NCBI GenBank assembly: GCA_020310875.1
Contig: CM035416.1
Span: 71,811,983-71,875,982, forward strand
Direction: 5' to 3'
Source of the DNA: Ceratopteris richardii
Lineage: Eukaryota > Streptophyta > Polypodiopsida > Polypodiales > Pteridaceae
DNA: 64,000 nucleotides
In this document: positions 32,842 through 43,345 of the stretch, piece by piece
How the letters are laid out: each line of letters starts with the position of its first letter
Numbering within the stretch: the first letter of the stretch is position 1
Position numbers and translations under genes: made by a program
The notes under the pieces: generated by a model
What the model saw: the letters and a program-made list of their open reading frames with translations, nothing else
Database searches by the model: none
Told to the model about the DNA's origin: nothing

Positions 32842-33342
32842 TCCAGACTCACCTCCACCCCCTCCACCTAATAAAAAAAAAGTCTGAAGATAAATAGAAA
32901 GGGCTTCCTCTTCACTCACCATTAAAGCATGGGACCAACAAAAAGAGTCAAGCTGAAAGCTCCAAAAAGGATAGAAGCAACAGAGAAAACAAGACTCCAA
33001 AAAGGATAGAAAGGTTTGAATCATTTTTGAGTCTTAGATTGAAATCTATTGTAAAACCAACATAGGTTGGAAGATTTATTTATGTACAAATTGTATGTAC
33101 TTATGCCAATCTTCATCTGGAAGATGGTCATTGTAACCATATTTATTTGCCTTTACAATATTTATATGCCTTGAGAAATATACAATTGTATTGAACCTCT
33201 TGAGAGTTAAACAAAAGTTTATTGCATGGTCCAATTAAATTTGTTCGTGTCACAAATATGACTGCATTGTGGGTTTCTTACTTCATTCTTGTTGGAAAGT
33301 TTAAATTGGAGAAGATATAGAAGAATATAAAGAATTAAGAGG
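32842..33342. other. 3' flank of H3/Ulp1-like gene
   Basis: Lys/Ser-rich remnant (KKDRSNREN-like, plus strand at about 32940-33020) followed by AT-rich untranslated sequence. A direct repeat CTCCAAAAAGGATAGAA occurs at about 32959 and 32995. No other gene is seen. Confidence 0.4.
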
Positions 33343-33612
33343 ACACGAACGATACAAGCGATACGGGGAATCAGAGAATTTTGGATTGCCCCTATCACTT
33401 GCATCAGTCGTATTATCCATTTCAACATAGGATTCCCTTTTAGCAACCTTGCATGAGATGAGTTGTTGCTAATTGTTTTTATACTCATGAGTCAAATCTT
33501 TACGCAAGGTCACTTGTTGAAGTCTCACGCGGTAGTTTGCTAGCATGATCGATCTAAGCGATAAGGGCCATCCGACAAGTTCAGATTACACTAGTCGCTT
33601 GCATCGGTCGTC
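33343..33612. repeat. Two further hairpins of the GATGCAAGCGAT family
   Basis: Located at about 33343-33412 and 33544-33612, with arms like GATCTAAGCGATAAGGG and TAGTCGCTTGCATCGGTCGT. They lie between the convergent H3/Ulp1-like gene and gene B. Confidence 0.7.
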
Positions 33613-34413
33613 TTCTCTTATCTCGTCTCCTTTGTTTTATGCCTTGATTCATGCTCTTCATATTTTGAAATATCAAAGCTTGGATTGGAATTTGAGGTTC
33701 TCCACCCTCTCTTATATTACTTGTTATGTGTACCATGATATTTTCTCTTGCCTTACTTGAGGATAGAAAAGATGGATAGAGTCAAATTATTTAATTGAGA
33801 CTAATGTGTACCTTTAATAGACTATAATAATTAAATTGAAATTAGATATTGAATTCTAGATCTCTTGTTCATCTAGAATTAACTTATGCAAGTTCCTATA
33901 TAATTAAACAATTTCTTAATTAAACTTATGCAAGTTCCTGAATTCTAGATCTCTTGTTCATCTGAAATTACATATTGAATTTCTTAGTTGGAACCTCATC
34001 AAAATGTAAGATTAAACAAAAAAATGCCATAATGAGTTTAGATGAAGGGGAATAATTGAAGTCATCAATTCACTCTTGCATATAAAAATCAATGGAAATA
34101 TGAAATAAAGGACCTAAAAAATATCTAAGAATGTCTTGGTTTATATTCTTATCATTGTACAATAAGAACCTCATCAAAAGCTTGAAAGTAAATTAAAAAA
34201 ATGCAAATATGAATATAGACATTTAAAATTCATAATTTAACACACATTCTTTGTCACCATCCTGCAAAGAAAATTCAATGGAAGTATCAATAGAAGCTTC
34301 TATTAGAGGAAGATACATTATGTAAGAATGTCAGGGTTAACTTGTTACAATCTTAAGGGTTGGAACTTAATCACCCTTGGTGGCAGGCAACTTATGCAAG
34401 ATAATGATTTCTC
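33613..34413. other. AT-rich intergenic part of transposon
   Basis: No frame with recognisable similarity. A direct repeat of about 30 bp (GAATTCTAGATCTCTTGTTC) occurs at about 33851 and 33938. The poly-A signal of gene B is expected here. Confidence 0.5.
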
Positions 34414-35588
34414 TTATCTAATGTTAACTATTGCATCATCAATTGAGAATCTACACTGAGATGATACCTCATCAAGGTATTCTAGGAGCTCCCTTACATT
34501 TCTGAGATTCCAATTTGCAGTGACAATTATTTTCCTTGATTGAAAACCTGGACGAATCAATACTTCTAACTCAAATTCTGGACAGCTCTCCTCTGAGTCC
34601 AAGGCTATCCAAAGTCCAAGCTTTTTTTTCCACCTTCTATAGTCATATCCTAGAACCAAAGATTGTCCATATATTTGATATGAGATTGAAAGAGAATTGG
34701 GACTAACTTTACATAAAATAATGTCACCTAGCTTTTGAACTTCTTTGCTATCCCATTCCCTACCTAAAACATCATCAATCTTTGAAATAGAGGCTCTCCT
34801 ATTCAACCACATTGTTTTTGTTTTCTGTAATAACATGTTTTTAAAGCATGCTACAAAGACATGAATAGGCAAAACCCATTGAATCTTTATCCTTCTCGAA
34901 ATTCGGCCTGCTGACATTGCCTTTTGGATGTCAAATTTAATTTTGCATAGAAAACTTGAAACTGTTGAATGATCAGGAGCATCCCAATCTAATGAAGAGA
35001 TGCAAGGACCAGGAACATGTACAATCTTTCCATAAGAACTCCTCCCTGATGGCACTTGATAATCTGCATAATGGACAAATAACTCTATGCTATTGAAAAA
35101 TTGAACAGATTTGTCTGCATACATGAGTTCTGCATATTTCTTATGAAGAACTCTGAATGTTCCTGTTAAACATTCAACAAGTTGCCATTCCACAATATTG
35201 GAAGGAAAGATATCTACATTACAAAAACATATGTTTTATTATACAAAAAACAACTGGAATGATAGAAGAGCATTGTCAAAGTTCACTTACAGTACGAAGG
35301 GAATTGCAGATGATTTTCTAGAACAAGATCCTTAGCGGTGTACACATGTTGTACTCGTGCAAACCAACCGCATCTCTTCAATTTGAAACTAAGAATACGT
35401 CCCTTCCAGTGGTTTCTTGTGTTGTCTCTTTTGGCACTCTTGACTTTATGGGCACCTCTGCAACTAGGAAGCATAGTTAACCATTCATTTACTTTCACAG
35501 AAAGAGGTTTCCACAAAGAATCCTCTCTTCTGTTGTATACCTCACATGAGGTTACATGATTGGAAGGACGACGAGAAGAAGAAGCCAT
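34414..35588 (-). CDS. Transposon gene B, unknown 365-residue protein
   Basis: Two exons: 35588-35291 and 35213-34414. The 77-bp phase-1 intron has a consensus donor (GTAAGT) and acceptor (TAATGTAG). Joining them gives an uninterrupted 365-residue frame, the best-preserved gene in this element. It starts MASSSRRPSNHVTSCEVYNR, continues with a basic region (HKVKSAKRDNTRNHWKGR) and a Trp/Tyr-rich core (GYDYRRWKKKLGLWIALDSE), and ends in a beta-rich segment (FELEVLIRPGFQSRKIIV). That last segment could be a small beta-grasp or PB1-like fold, but this is a guess. No catalytic motif is recognised. A TATA box sits 60-70 bp upstream of the ATG. It is the gene nearest the right TIR and faces inward. 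Confidence 0.65.
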
Positions 35589-35647
35589 TTGAACTTAGAA
35601 GAAGAAGAATGTTCAAAGCGAGAAACCGACGTTCACAAATTTTGGCA

Positions 35648-35660
35648 GTATTTATAGAGA
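35648..35660 (-). promoter_or_regulatory. TATA box of gene B
   Basis: The minus strand reads TCTCTATAAATAC, about 60-70 bp upstream of the gene B start codon. Confidence 0.65.
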
Positions 35661-36005
35661 AAAAGGCTTTGTACACGTGGAAACTTCTGATTTGATGTAA
35701 ACCCTGTCGTTGAATGACCATGAAATTTTGTGAACCCAAAAATATTTCGTATCTTCAAAAATCAATTCCTTCTTGAAAATTCGAGAATATGCTTTGTGTA
35801 GTGTGCCAAAGTATCTTTTTTTGCATCAAACCAAAAAATTGTACACTGAATACGAGACTCTTCATCACTTTAGCGGCACTTTTTAGAGGAAATTGTATTA
35901 AAAAAAGAAATTCTTCATACGGTTAAAAGAGACAGCAATGTTATATTCTTGTACACGTGGAAAGACTCTATTTGTCAATTTCCTTAATCTCTCATTAGCA
36001 AACAA

Positions 36006-36032
36006 CCCCTTTTCGGCCGTTTTTTGCCCTAA
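36006..36032 (-). repeat. Right terminal inverted repeat of DNA transposon
   Basis: GGCCGTTTTTTGCCCTAA at 36015-36032 is the exact complement of the left end. The next nine bases are imperfectly matched. Confidence 0.9.
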
Positions 36033-36480
36033 TGATCACCATTTGAAAGACCGTGAAGTTTACACTTATCATCAACAAATTTGACAACCAAGCCAATCTT
36101 GGCTAATGTTGAAACTGGCAATAGATTTTCTTGATCCCTGGCACATACAACACATCTGAAAATGTGCAAGAGCCACCATCAGCAGTAGTCAAAATGATCT
36201 TACCAACTCCGATTACAAGATATGAGGAGTTGTTTTTGCATGGGATAGTATTCCCTGTAGGGGTAGCCTCAGGTGAACTGAAGAAACTTTGCTATGAGGT
36301 AATGAATTTGGTTGCACCACTATCAAAGTACCAAACATTTGAGTCTATTGCAGACATACACTACACATGAAAAGATGGATAACTGCATATAGTAGTAAAT
36401 GCCCATTGTTAATTCTACATAAAATTAGCAGAATCTCTTTTTTGTGTACAGGCCTTTGCAACAACCATTCCAACCTCTTA
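36033..36480 (-). pseudogene. Copia-B protease fragment
   Basis: Minus strand reads SNVWYFDSGATKFIT, GVGKIILTTADG and FSDVLYVPGI, the aspartic protease of Ty1/copia pol (active site DSGA, flap-side VLYVPG). The frame then runs via CKLHGLSNGD into the DNA transposon and resumes at 18820. Degraded sequence to the right may be the gag zinc-knuckle region (KKAK..., CCKGLYTKK). Several stops are present. Confidence 0.75.
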
Positions 36481-36484
36481 TTTC

Positions 36485-36780
36485 TTTGCCTTTTTGTTTT
36501 CAAAAGTAAGTTTGGTAATAGCCTACTCTCTGAAACTTTAATTAATAGAAAGAACAATTGTACAAGTGAATCGGGCTAGTACCCATGGGACATTGTTAAT
36601 CCCACAAAGTAGGGGCTACTTAAAACTTGATAGGGAACATTAAAAAGATGGTTGATAACCCTTTTTTCTCCTCATGGGGGGCCACTTGACTTTAATCTTG
36701 TTGTTCTTGAGAAAAAACGATTTATGATGTTTAAAAGGCAAGGAATTCTTACCATTGAAAATTCTTTTACCTAAAAGAAA
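36485..36780 (-). mobile_element. LINE 3' end fragment
   Basis: The reverse complement carries the L1-type block found at 10640 and 43090 (FRHHK-like CATCATAAAT..., then ENNK...). It is followed by the same 3' UTR phrases (CACTTGTACAATTGTTCTTT, AATTAAAGTTTCAGAGAGTA) and an A-rich tail at its left end. It is 5' truncated. Confidence 0.65.
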
Positions 36781-36784
36781 AAGA

Positions 36785-37620
36785 GACCAAAATGTTCAAA
36801 TGTGAAGTCTAAAATCTCCAAGCTATTGATCATATGTGAATTCCATGTTGACGTTGGAATTCCAATCACGTATTCTCTATGAAAGCAATTGTCATTGAGA
36901 TATCAAATTGCACCTTCACATGTATCTCTTATGAAAACACATGCATACACACTTTTAAGGGAGAGTTTGATCTACATCTCTCGAAGTCTGAATTAACTCA
37001 AAGCGCAAATATACAATGAAGTGTCCCAATGCACCTTATATAATGCTTCAACCTCAAATAAGCCCGCTTTTACTTGTATACTGATTAATTCAAGCGCACC
37101 AAACAATGAAAGGCATAGTACTCACAGGATCCCTTGAATCCCACATAAATTTAAAAACCAAACAATGAAAGACATAGTACTCATAGGATACCTTGAGTCC
37201 CACACGAACAGGAGTGGAACACCTAAAACGTACTAAGAAGGATGAACAAAGAATGAAGGCCCACCGAGGATAAGCATTGGGAAAGGATGGTCTGAAAATT
37301 CATGAAAGATAAAAGAGGAGGAGAGGGCAGTATGAATTAAAAACATAGGAGAAAAGATAAAAGAAAAGGAAACCATCATCGTTAGGATAAAAGAAAAAAG
37401 ACAAATTTTACAGAAATACATCACAAGTTCAAGATTCTATAACTTTATTGGCTATCAAATGTATGAATGAGTGAGGATTTTTTTATTGAACATTATACAT
37501 AGATTGCACCACTTCACCCAAGATAGAGAAGAATTTTGTTTAGATCGTGGCATGGAGAACCTCTTTCGAGATTCTCACAAAATCCCTACCAATAGCCATG
37601 TCGTCAATGCTTTGTGAAGA
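36785..37620. repeat. Dispersed repeat R, right copy, with LINE-tail inserts
   Basis: Homologous to 11185-12000. An extra stretch at about 37070-37230 contains two tandem minus-strand LINE-tail copies (CATAGTACTCACAGGATCCC and CATAGTACTCATAGGATACC) that the left copy lacks. Confidence 0.6.
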
Positions 37621-37639
37621 GGAACAATACGTTCCTTAC

Positions 37640-38143
37640 CTAATCAATTCTGTTTAAAATCCCTAGATGAATTTTGGAACAATTGTTATCATAAAGATAC
37701 CTTTTCGTTGTAAGAAAGAATATCACATTGGAATGGAATAGACTATTAGATAGAGTTGAAAAAAATAGACAAAGAGAGATGGAAACTGAGGGATAAAGAA
37801 CTCAAATTCTCAAATTGCCAAGGGTAGTGGAGCTAAAATATGGTGATTTCCACACATGCATTCCCAATGTGGAGCTTAGATGGTGATCTAGACAAACTCT
37901 AGATGAAAGGCTAACTAGTGTGCAATGCTATGTAGAGCTACACATGGGCCATGCTTATATAGCTTTTCCATAAAAAGTAAGTTTAGATAAGCATAGTCTC
38001 AAGAGATAGAATAGTTGAAAAAACATACAATTTGACAATATCTCCAGGAATAGAGTTCCTACCATCTCGTCCCTATAGCCGAGGGGATATAGCCCTCTCG
38101 GGCCCCGTAGAAGGGGGCAAGCCCCCCCTACACTCCCCCCATT
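37640..38143 (-). repeat. Copia-C 3' LTR and polypurine tract
   Basis: On the minus strand, downstream of copia-C RNase H, AATGGGGGGAG (38133-38143) is a polypurine tract. The sequence then enters TGTAGGGGGGGCTTGCCCCC, a plausible LTR start. A TATATAGC lies at about 37955. The far boundary is not defined because no partner LTR is in the window. Confidence 0.5.
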
Positions 38144-38380
38144 AAGTTTCTATTGGGAAATTATGCGGTGCCACAAGGCCTTTATATTTTATTTGAAAGG
38201 CAATCCAATGGCCCAAAAGTTTATGCCCTAATTAACCTAATGGCTAGGCTCACAAAGATCATCTATTACCATCAATGGTCACACATAGACCTCATCTAAT
38301 TTGGAAGTTATGGTTCCACAAATGTCTAGGTTCTCACAATGGCTTATCCTCATAATGGGGGCCTTACAACTTAGAGTATC
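38144..38380 (-). other. Copia-C 3' untranslated stretch
   Basis: AT-rich sequence between the RNase H end and the polypurine tract; no frame recognised. Confidence 0.4.
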
Positions 38381-39700
38381 ATGGATCATTTGTGGTCACT
38401 TGAGGGTGGATTATTGATTATATCTACCCCCTCCCCACCCCAATGTCCACCATATGGTGATCTACCCCCTTGGTCCAATGCCAAGATTTGGATAGGGTTG
38501 GTGAAATTTCTCTCTCCCAAGAGCCTTGGTGAAGATGTATGCTCCATTTTCTTTAGTTGGACAATATCTTACCTCTACGACCCCGTCCTCGATCAACTCA
38601 TGCACATAGTGATACTAAATTTCTATGTGCTTGGTAAATGCATGGAAAACAAAATTCTTGGTGCTGGCCATGCAACTTTGATTGTCAGACTTCAACCCTA
38701 TAGCCTTCTCCACTTATATTCCTATGTGCCATATGATCCTGCTCAACCATAATACTTCACATGTTGCTTTGTACTCAACTTTTGTAGGAGATAATGCTAC
38801 AATCAGTTGTTTCTTACTGATCCTTGAGAAAATATGAGATCATAAAGAAAAGCAATGTCCAAATATTGATTTTCGAGTATCAATATTTCATACCAATTCT
38901 TAGTCAGAGGATGCAATGAGAGATGATCCATCTTCATAGAGAATACCATGATCAATGGCTCCTTTCACATACCCGAGTATTCACACGCTTTCATTCCATT
39001 GAGTTTGATAAGGCTTATTATGGAGCCTGCTTACTACTCCAACAACATAGGAGATATCTAGTTTTCTATTGAACAAGTAGATGAGACTTCCAACTAATTT
39101 CTTGTATCTTTCAATATCCACTAGATGTGAAGTATCTTAAATAGATAATTTTGTGTTGATCTCCATAGGTTTAAAAATCTTCTTGCAATCCTCCATGTGG
39201 AATACCTTCAGAATGTGTCTTTCATACATTTGTTGAGAGGTCACAATATTCCATGGTTCTTGCCATACTTCAAGGCCTAAGCAATAATGCACTGAGCCCA
39301 AGTCTATCATTTCAAATTCTAACCTCGAGGTATTTTGTTTGTTGAAAAAGAGCATAATCATTTCCTGTAATTACAAGGTCGTCAACCTAGAGTACAAGCA
39401 CAATTGTCTTCCCTCCTCTCTTTAGAACATAAAACTTATCATTAAGAGCACATCTTTTAGATCCTAGATCCAAGAGATGCTTATCTATTCATTGGTATCA
39501 TGCTCTAGAGTCTTGCTTCAGCCTATATAATGCCTTCTTTAGCTTACGTACCTTGTTCTCTAAATGGGGAGCCTCAAACCATGGTGGTTAAGGCACATAT
39601 ACCTCCTCCTTGAGATCTACATTCTTGAATATAGATTTGACATCCATGTGATAGATTTGACATCCTTCAAATCCTACAAGGAAGGGAGTAGACTACCGAA
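38381..39700 (-). pseudogene. Copia-C reverse transcriptase and RNase H fragment
   Basis: Minus strand from about 39700: VDLKEEVYVPQPWFEAPH, KKALYRLKQDSRA and LVLVDDLVITGND-like RT motifs (the VDD box is preceded by a stop). Then come FEMIDLGSVHYCLGLEVWQE and the connection TSQQMYERHILKVFHMEDCK. RNase H follows with VALSPTKVEYKATCEVLWLS, GLKSDNQSCM and CPTKENG-like sequence. These are in the standard order for Ty1/copia pol. Stops and frameshifts are frequent, and the N-terminal RT, integrase and gag are missing. Confidence 0.8.
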
Positions 39701-40386
39701 GCATTACAAGGAAAGGGATGTCCAAAGGCATATAGCCTCAATGACCCGAAGTCATTACACAAATAGACTAGCCACATTGACACAAGCATGTTCAACATCC
39801 CATAGAGATTAAACACACAACCTTCACCACATGATGTGAGTACCAAAATTCACCGACGGGTTTTGGACCCATGTTGAATGAATGTCTGGTGCACATTAAA
39901 GGAGGTCACCACATTTGTAGGGGGGGACATCTACCTAGTCGATATTTGAATCATCAATCTTTCATTGATGTCCTTCTCGTTGAGGTCTAATCAAAGCCTC
40001 AATGGCATTATCGCAGTTATAGCTTCAATAATGCACCGAACCATTCCTCAGGATGACCCTCTTTCCGCATTCAAATGGTGTCATAATAGTTGGAAAGTTA
40101 TAGACGCACCCCTTTTCTTGATGGTTCATGCTACTCGAATTCCTCATGCGTTTGAGTACGTTGACCCTATCCCCTTCGGGCTAATTGATTTTTTTTTTAA
40201 TTTTAAAAGGAAGTTTTTTTTTTGGAAGACCACTCTTTCAATTATGTTTGATAGATTGAAATAATAACACTCATGGTCCTCCTTCTCCTCTATTTATAGG
40301 GAAAATATATCAAGCCACACCTCGGGTTTGAACTTTGAACCTCACAATCTAGGGTTGAGTGGTTTTACCACCTCACTATGTGTCCT
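39701..40386. other. No recognisable gene
   Basis: A 99-codon plus-strand frame at 39965-40264 (MMSFSLRSNQSLNG) has no similarity I recognise and is Phe/Lys-rich at its end from poly-T. Short duplicated phrase GATAGATTTGACATCC occurs at about 39630 and 39651. Confidence 0.4.
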
Positions 40387-40620
40387 CCGCTTTTCAAAAG
40401 AATAATGATCTTGCAATTCAATGTTCCTCAATAGCTTGAATTAATGGAAAAGAAAGGCATAATACCCATGGGACCCTTGCAATCCCACACAAGCAGGCTT
40501 AAAATGCCGAGCACTTAGGAATGAACACTGCTCAAAGGCCCATTAAGGCTAAGAATGAGGTAGAGACAACGCTAAGGCACACAAGATTGTTGTTAAGATA
40601 AAGTTAACCTACTATCGTAA
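40387..40620 (-). mobile_element. LINE 3' tail fragment
   Basis: The reverse complement reads GGGATTGCAAGGGTCCCATG, GGTATTATGCCTTTCTTTTC and CCATTAATTCAAGCTATTGA, matching the LINE 3' UTR family seen at 10980, 37100 and 46740. Confidence 0.5.
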
Positions 40621-41560
40621 GCATGGCCCTTGCCATTGCCAACATAACTCAACTAGAGTTCCTGAAAGCCAAATGATTCCCCTAAAGGAGCTAGTTTTAA
40701 CATCTCATCGTAGCATGATGAGGAGTGTCTTGCCAGTGCAGCCAACAAGTTTTGAATCCCCCCCTCCCAAGCAAGACTAATAGTTTTCCTGTTTGAGCTA
40801 GCATCGATGGAATTCACAAGCTAATGGAGTTGTAAAGGAGAAAGAAGTGGTGATCCTTGCAAACTAGATGTTCATGCCATGATGATAAGTGCCTATCAAG
40901 GGAACTATTTCCATGGTGAAGCTTCGCATCACAAAAGGTTGGGCCACAAAATGGATGGACTTTCACACCATCCCTATCATCAATGTAGTTTGACGTTTGA
41001 AATCCAGATTTAGTATACTCACAAAGCCATTCCAACCCATTAATTAAGAGACATTGTTTGAGAAAATATAAACATGCCAATTGTTTGGAGTTGAGAAAGT
41101 GGGATATCGTTGATGGATATGTTTACATTTTTCCTTTAGAATTACGGAACATACTATTGATAAGCTATGCCTCCATATACACTTTTCAAGTTTTTCCTCT
41201 AATTATAGAGCCATAATTATATTGTGCCTCTTGCATGTTCATCAAGTGAAAATGTAGGAGAAGCCAAATGCTCTTGACTTCAATTGCTCAAACCTTTTCT
41301 AAGACAATACTCTTGTGATTTCTAGTCCTTGCAAGAATAAAAAATAAGAAACAGCATACAAGGTAAATGCTCGTGATTTCAATTGCTCAAAGCTTTTCTA
41401 TGACAATAATCTTGTGCTTTCTAATTCTTGCACTAATAATAATAATCGGCTCCCTCATAGTGAGAATTAGATGCTAGTGAGACTCTTCACCAATGACATG
41501 AATGCTTTTGCGCATAATGACCCTAATAGTATCAACGTCTTTTGCATTGTCTATATGTTT
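40621..41560. other. No recognisable gene
   Basis: AT-rich, only short frames. A diverged direct repeat (TCAATTGCTCAAA, CTTTTCTATGACAATA) occurs at about 41280 and 41380, unit about 100 bp. Confidence 0.4.
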
Positions 41561-41569
41561 TTTGTGCTA

Positions 41570-43345
41570 CATTCTGATCTAAAATAAATCGCTCCAAAAT
41601 CCCTTTCAAGGCTAGTTTGGGGTCCTCACAACAATTCTTGACTAACCAAGTATGTAAAGAAATAAAAAAGTGGATAAATATTTCGATTCCTTGATATCCT
41701 CATGCGTTTTGAAGTTTCTAATTGCCAGCATTGGAATTGGGTTCTGCCAAAACAAGATACTAAATTTTCCTACTCGAAGGGCATGCAACTCAACCTGGGA
41801 GGGCATGATATGGTGATCAACACCTTCCTCATCTCATCTATTGTATTTTCTTGCATGTTGGAGACCAAAAGACAAAGAATTAGCAAAGCTTGAAAGTAAT
41901 TGTAGACATTTCCTCCAGACTGGTGATCCCAACAAGAGGGGCATGCCCAAGATCAAGTGGACCTTGTGTGATGACCAAAAGGATTCTTGTGGTTTGGACA
42001 TTCTAAATGTGGAAGGTATGGCAGATAAATTGGTTGCCAAGTGGCTACTTAAAGCATGGTGCAATGTGGAAGCTTCTTGGGCAAAATTAATCCTTAAAGA
42101 CAAATCCTATCTTACACTTGAGGGAATCCCTAGGTGGAAGGATCTTGATCTACTCACCTAGTTGTTTTCTTAGCATTGAACGACTCTAAAAGGCTCTTAC
42201 CTTGATTGCTGAATTTGGAAGAGTTGAAACAAGATGAAATCATACATCAAGGTTAATGAAGACTGGAAATGTGCAGCCGGGATTAGGCGAAATCATTCTA
42301 TTTGGTTTCCTATTAAGGGAATCAAAGAAGTTGACTTGGAGAACATCCAAAGAGCAAAGAAGTTATGGAACTAAGGTTTTAGCAAGTGGAAACATCTCTA
42401 GAACCATGATAGAGGTCATTGGATAAGTTTTGAGGACATAGACTCTATTAAGAGAATTGACTTTGATGATTGGTGCCTTCTCACACAGAGAATCAACTCT
42501 TGGAACAAGTCAAAGACTCGTCTCCTTCTTGGAAATGACCCCCCTATCAATTTAAGGGTTAAGATGGACCAACGATAATAAATTAGGAAAAATTTTGAGG
42601 TTACATAAGCACCTTGACTTTCATGTCTCCCTTAACAAGGGATGGTGTCAGAACTCGTCTAGCATGAAATGGCAAGTCGTGTGCGGGGACCTATGGCACC
42701 CTCTCATTAAGAACAAAGAATCAGTTCTCGTGTGGTAAATCCTCCATCATGGAATTTGGACCAATGCCAAAGCAAATAAAGTTTGTGGGGCCCCTCACTA
42801 GTGTACATGTTGCATCTCAGGCAGAGAGGACCTTGGTCATCTCTTCTTCTCATGCCCTAGAAGCTTCTCGATCTGGTAGTCTCTCGCCAAGATTTTGAGC
42901 TTAACAAGGCAAATTAGTTGGAAACAAGCATTACTTGGAGAAACAATTGGTTGCTCTTCTTGGAATGCCATCAGAGGGGAAGCACTTTGGAAGATATGGA
43001 AAGAAATATGTGTGATCACTTTGATGGCCATCAAAAAGAGTTATGGATTGAAAAATATATACCTATTAGGTAGAAGGATATGTAATGGTGAAAAAATCTT
43101 TTCCTTTTAGACACCATAGGATGTTTGTCTTGGAAAACAACAAGATTAAAAGCAAGTGGGTCGCTCATGAAGATTCAGCAACTCTCTTTGAAACATTTGT
43201 CTCCTATCGAATCCTAGATATTCTACTGGTTTTGTTCTATCATAACATTAAGCCCATTCATTGTATAATTGTTCTTTTATTAATTCAAGAATGGGAGAGT
43301 AAACTACGGCTGAATTTCCTTTTATCAAAAAAGAAATAAAAATAA
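41570..43345 (+). pseudogene. LINE (L1-type) ORF2 C-terminal half
   Basis: Plus strand: the end of RT (WVLPKQDTKFSY, NLGGHDMVINTFLISS) is followed by YFLACWRPKDKELAKLESNC, RHFLQTGDPNKRGMPKIKW and AKWLLKAWCNVEASWAKLIL. This order is typical of plant L1 ORF2 before the zf-RVT domain. The zf-RVT region is scrambled but keeps CTCC...GHLFFSCP. Then WNAIRGEALWKIW and a tail ending in A-rich sequence at about 43320-43345. ORF2 supplies endonuclease and RT; the endonuclease and RT palm are missing here and many stops are present. Confidence 0.8.

Larger units (their letters stand above)
18821..36032 (+). mobile_element. Large multi-gene TIR DNA transposon (interrupted by LARD-2)
   Basis: The ends are perfect 18-bp inverted repeats, TTAGGGCAAAAAACGGCC, with partial similarity to about 27 bp. 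Removing them joins two adjacent parts of copia-B (pre-integrase and protease) in frame order, which confirms the borders independently. The span is 17.2 kb, of which 6.47 kb is LARD-2 plus its duplicated site, so the element proper is about 10.7 kb. A clear TSD is not seen; a TA dinucleotide (TA-GGGC...GCCC-TA) is possible. Contents: transposase-like gene (+), gene A (-), H3/Ulp1-like gene (+), gene B (-), plus hairpin and tandem repeats. The superfamily is not identified. Confidence 0.85.

Noticed and set aside
32752..32886. Alternative last exon MPSDYPDAWIIL... with Pro-rich tail for the Ulp1-like gene
   Set aside because: The strong GTAAGT donor at 32712 joined to the acceptor at 32750 gives the other frame (VHAIRLPRCMDH). 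The Pro-rich frame cannot be excluded but needs a non-consensus junction.
39965..40264. 99-codon plus-strand frame MMSFSLRSNQ...
   Set aside because: No similarity, ends in poly-T-encoded Phe/Lys, lies in mixed repeat debris.
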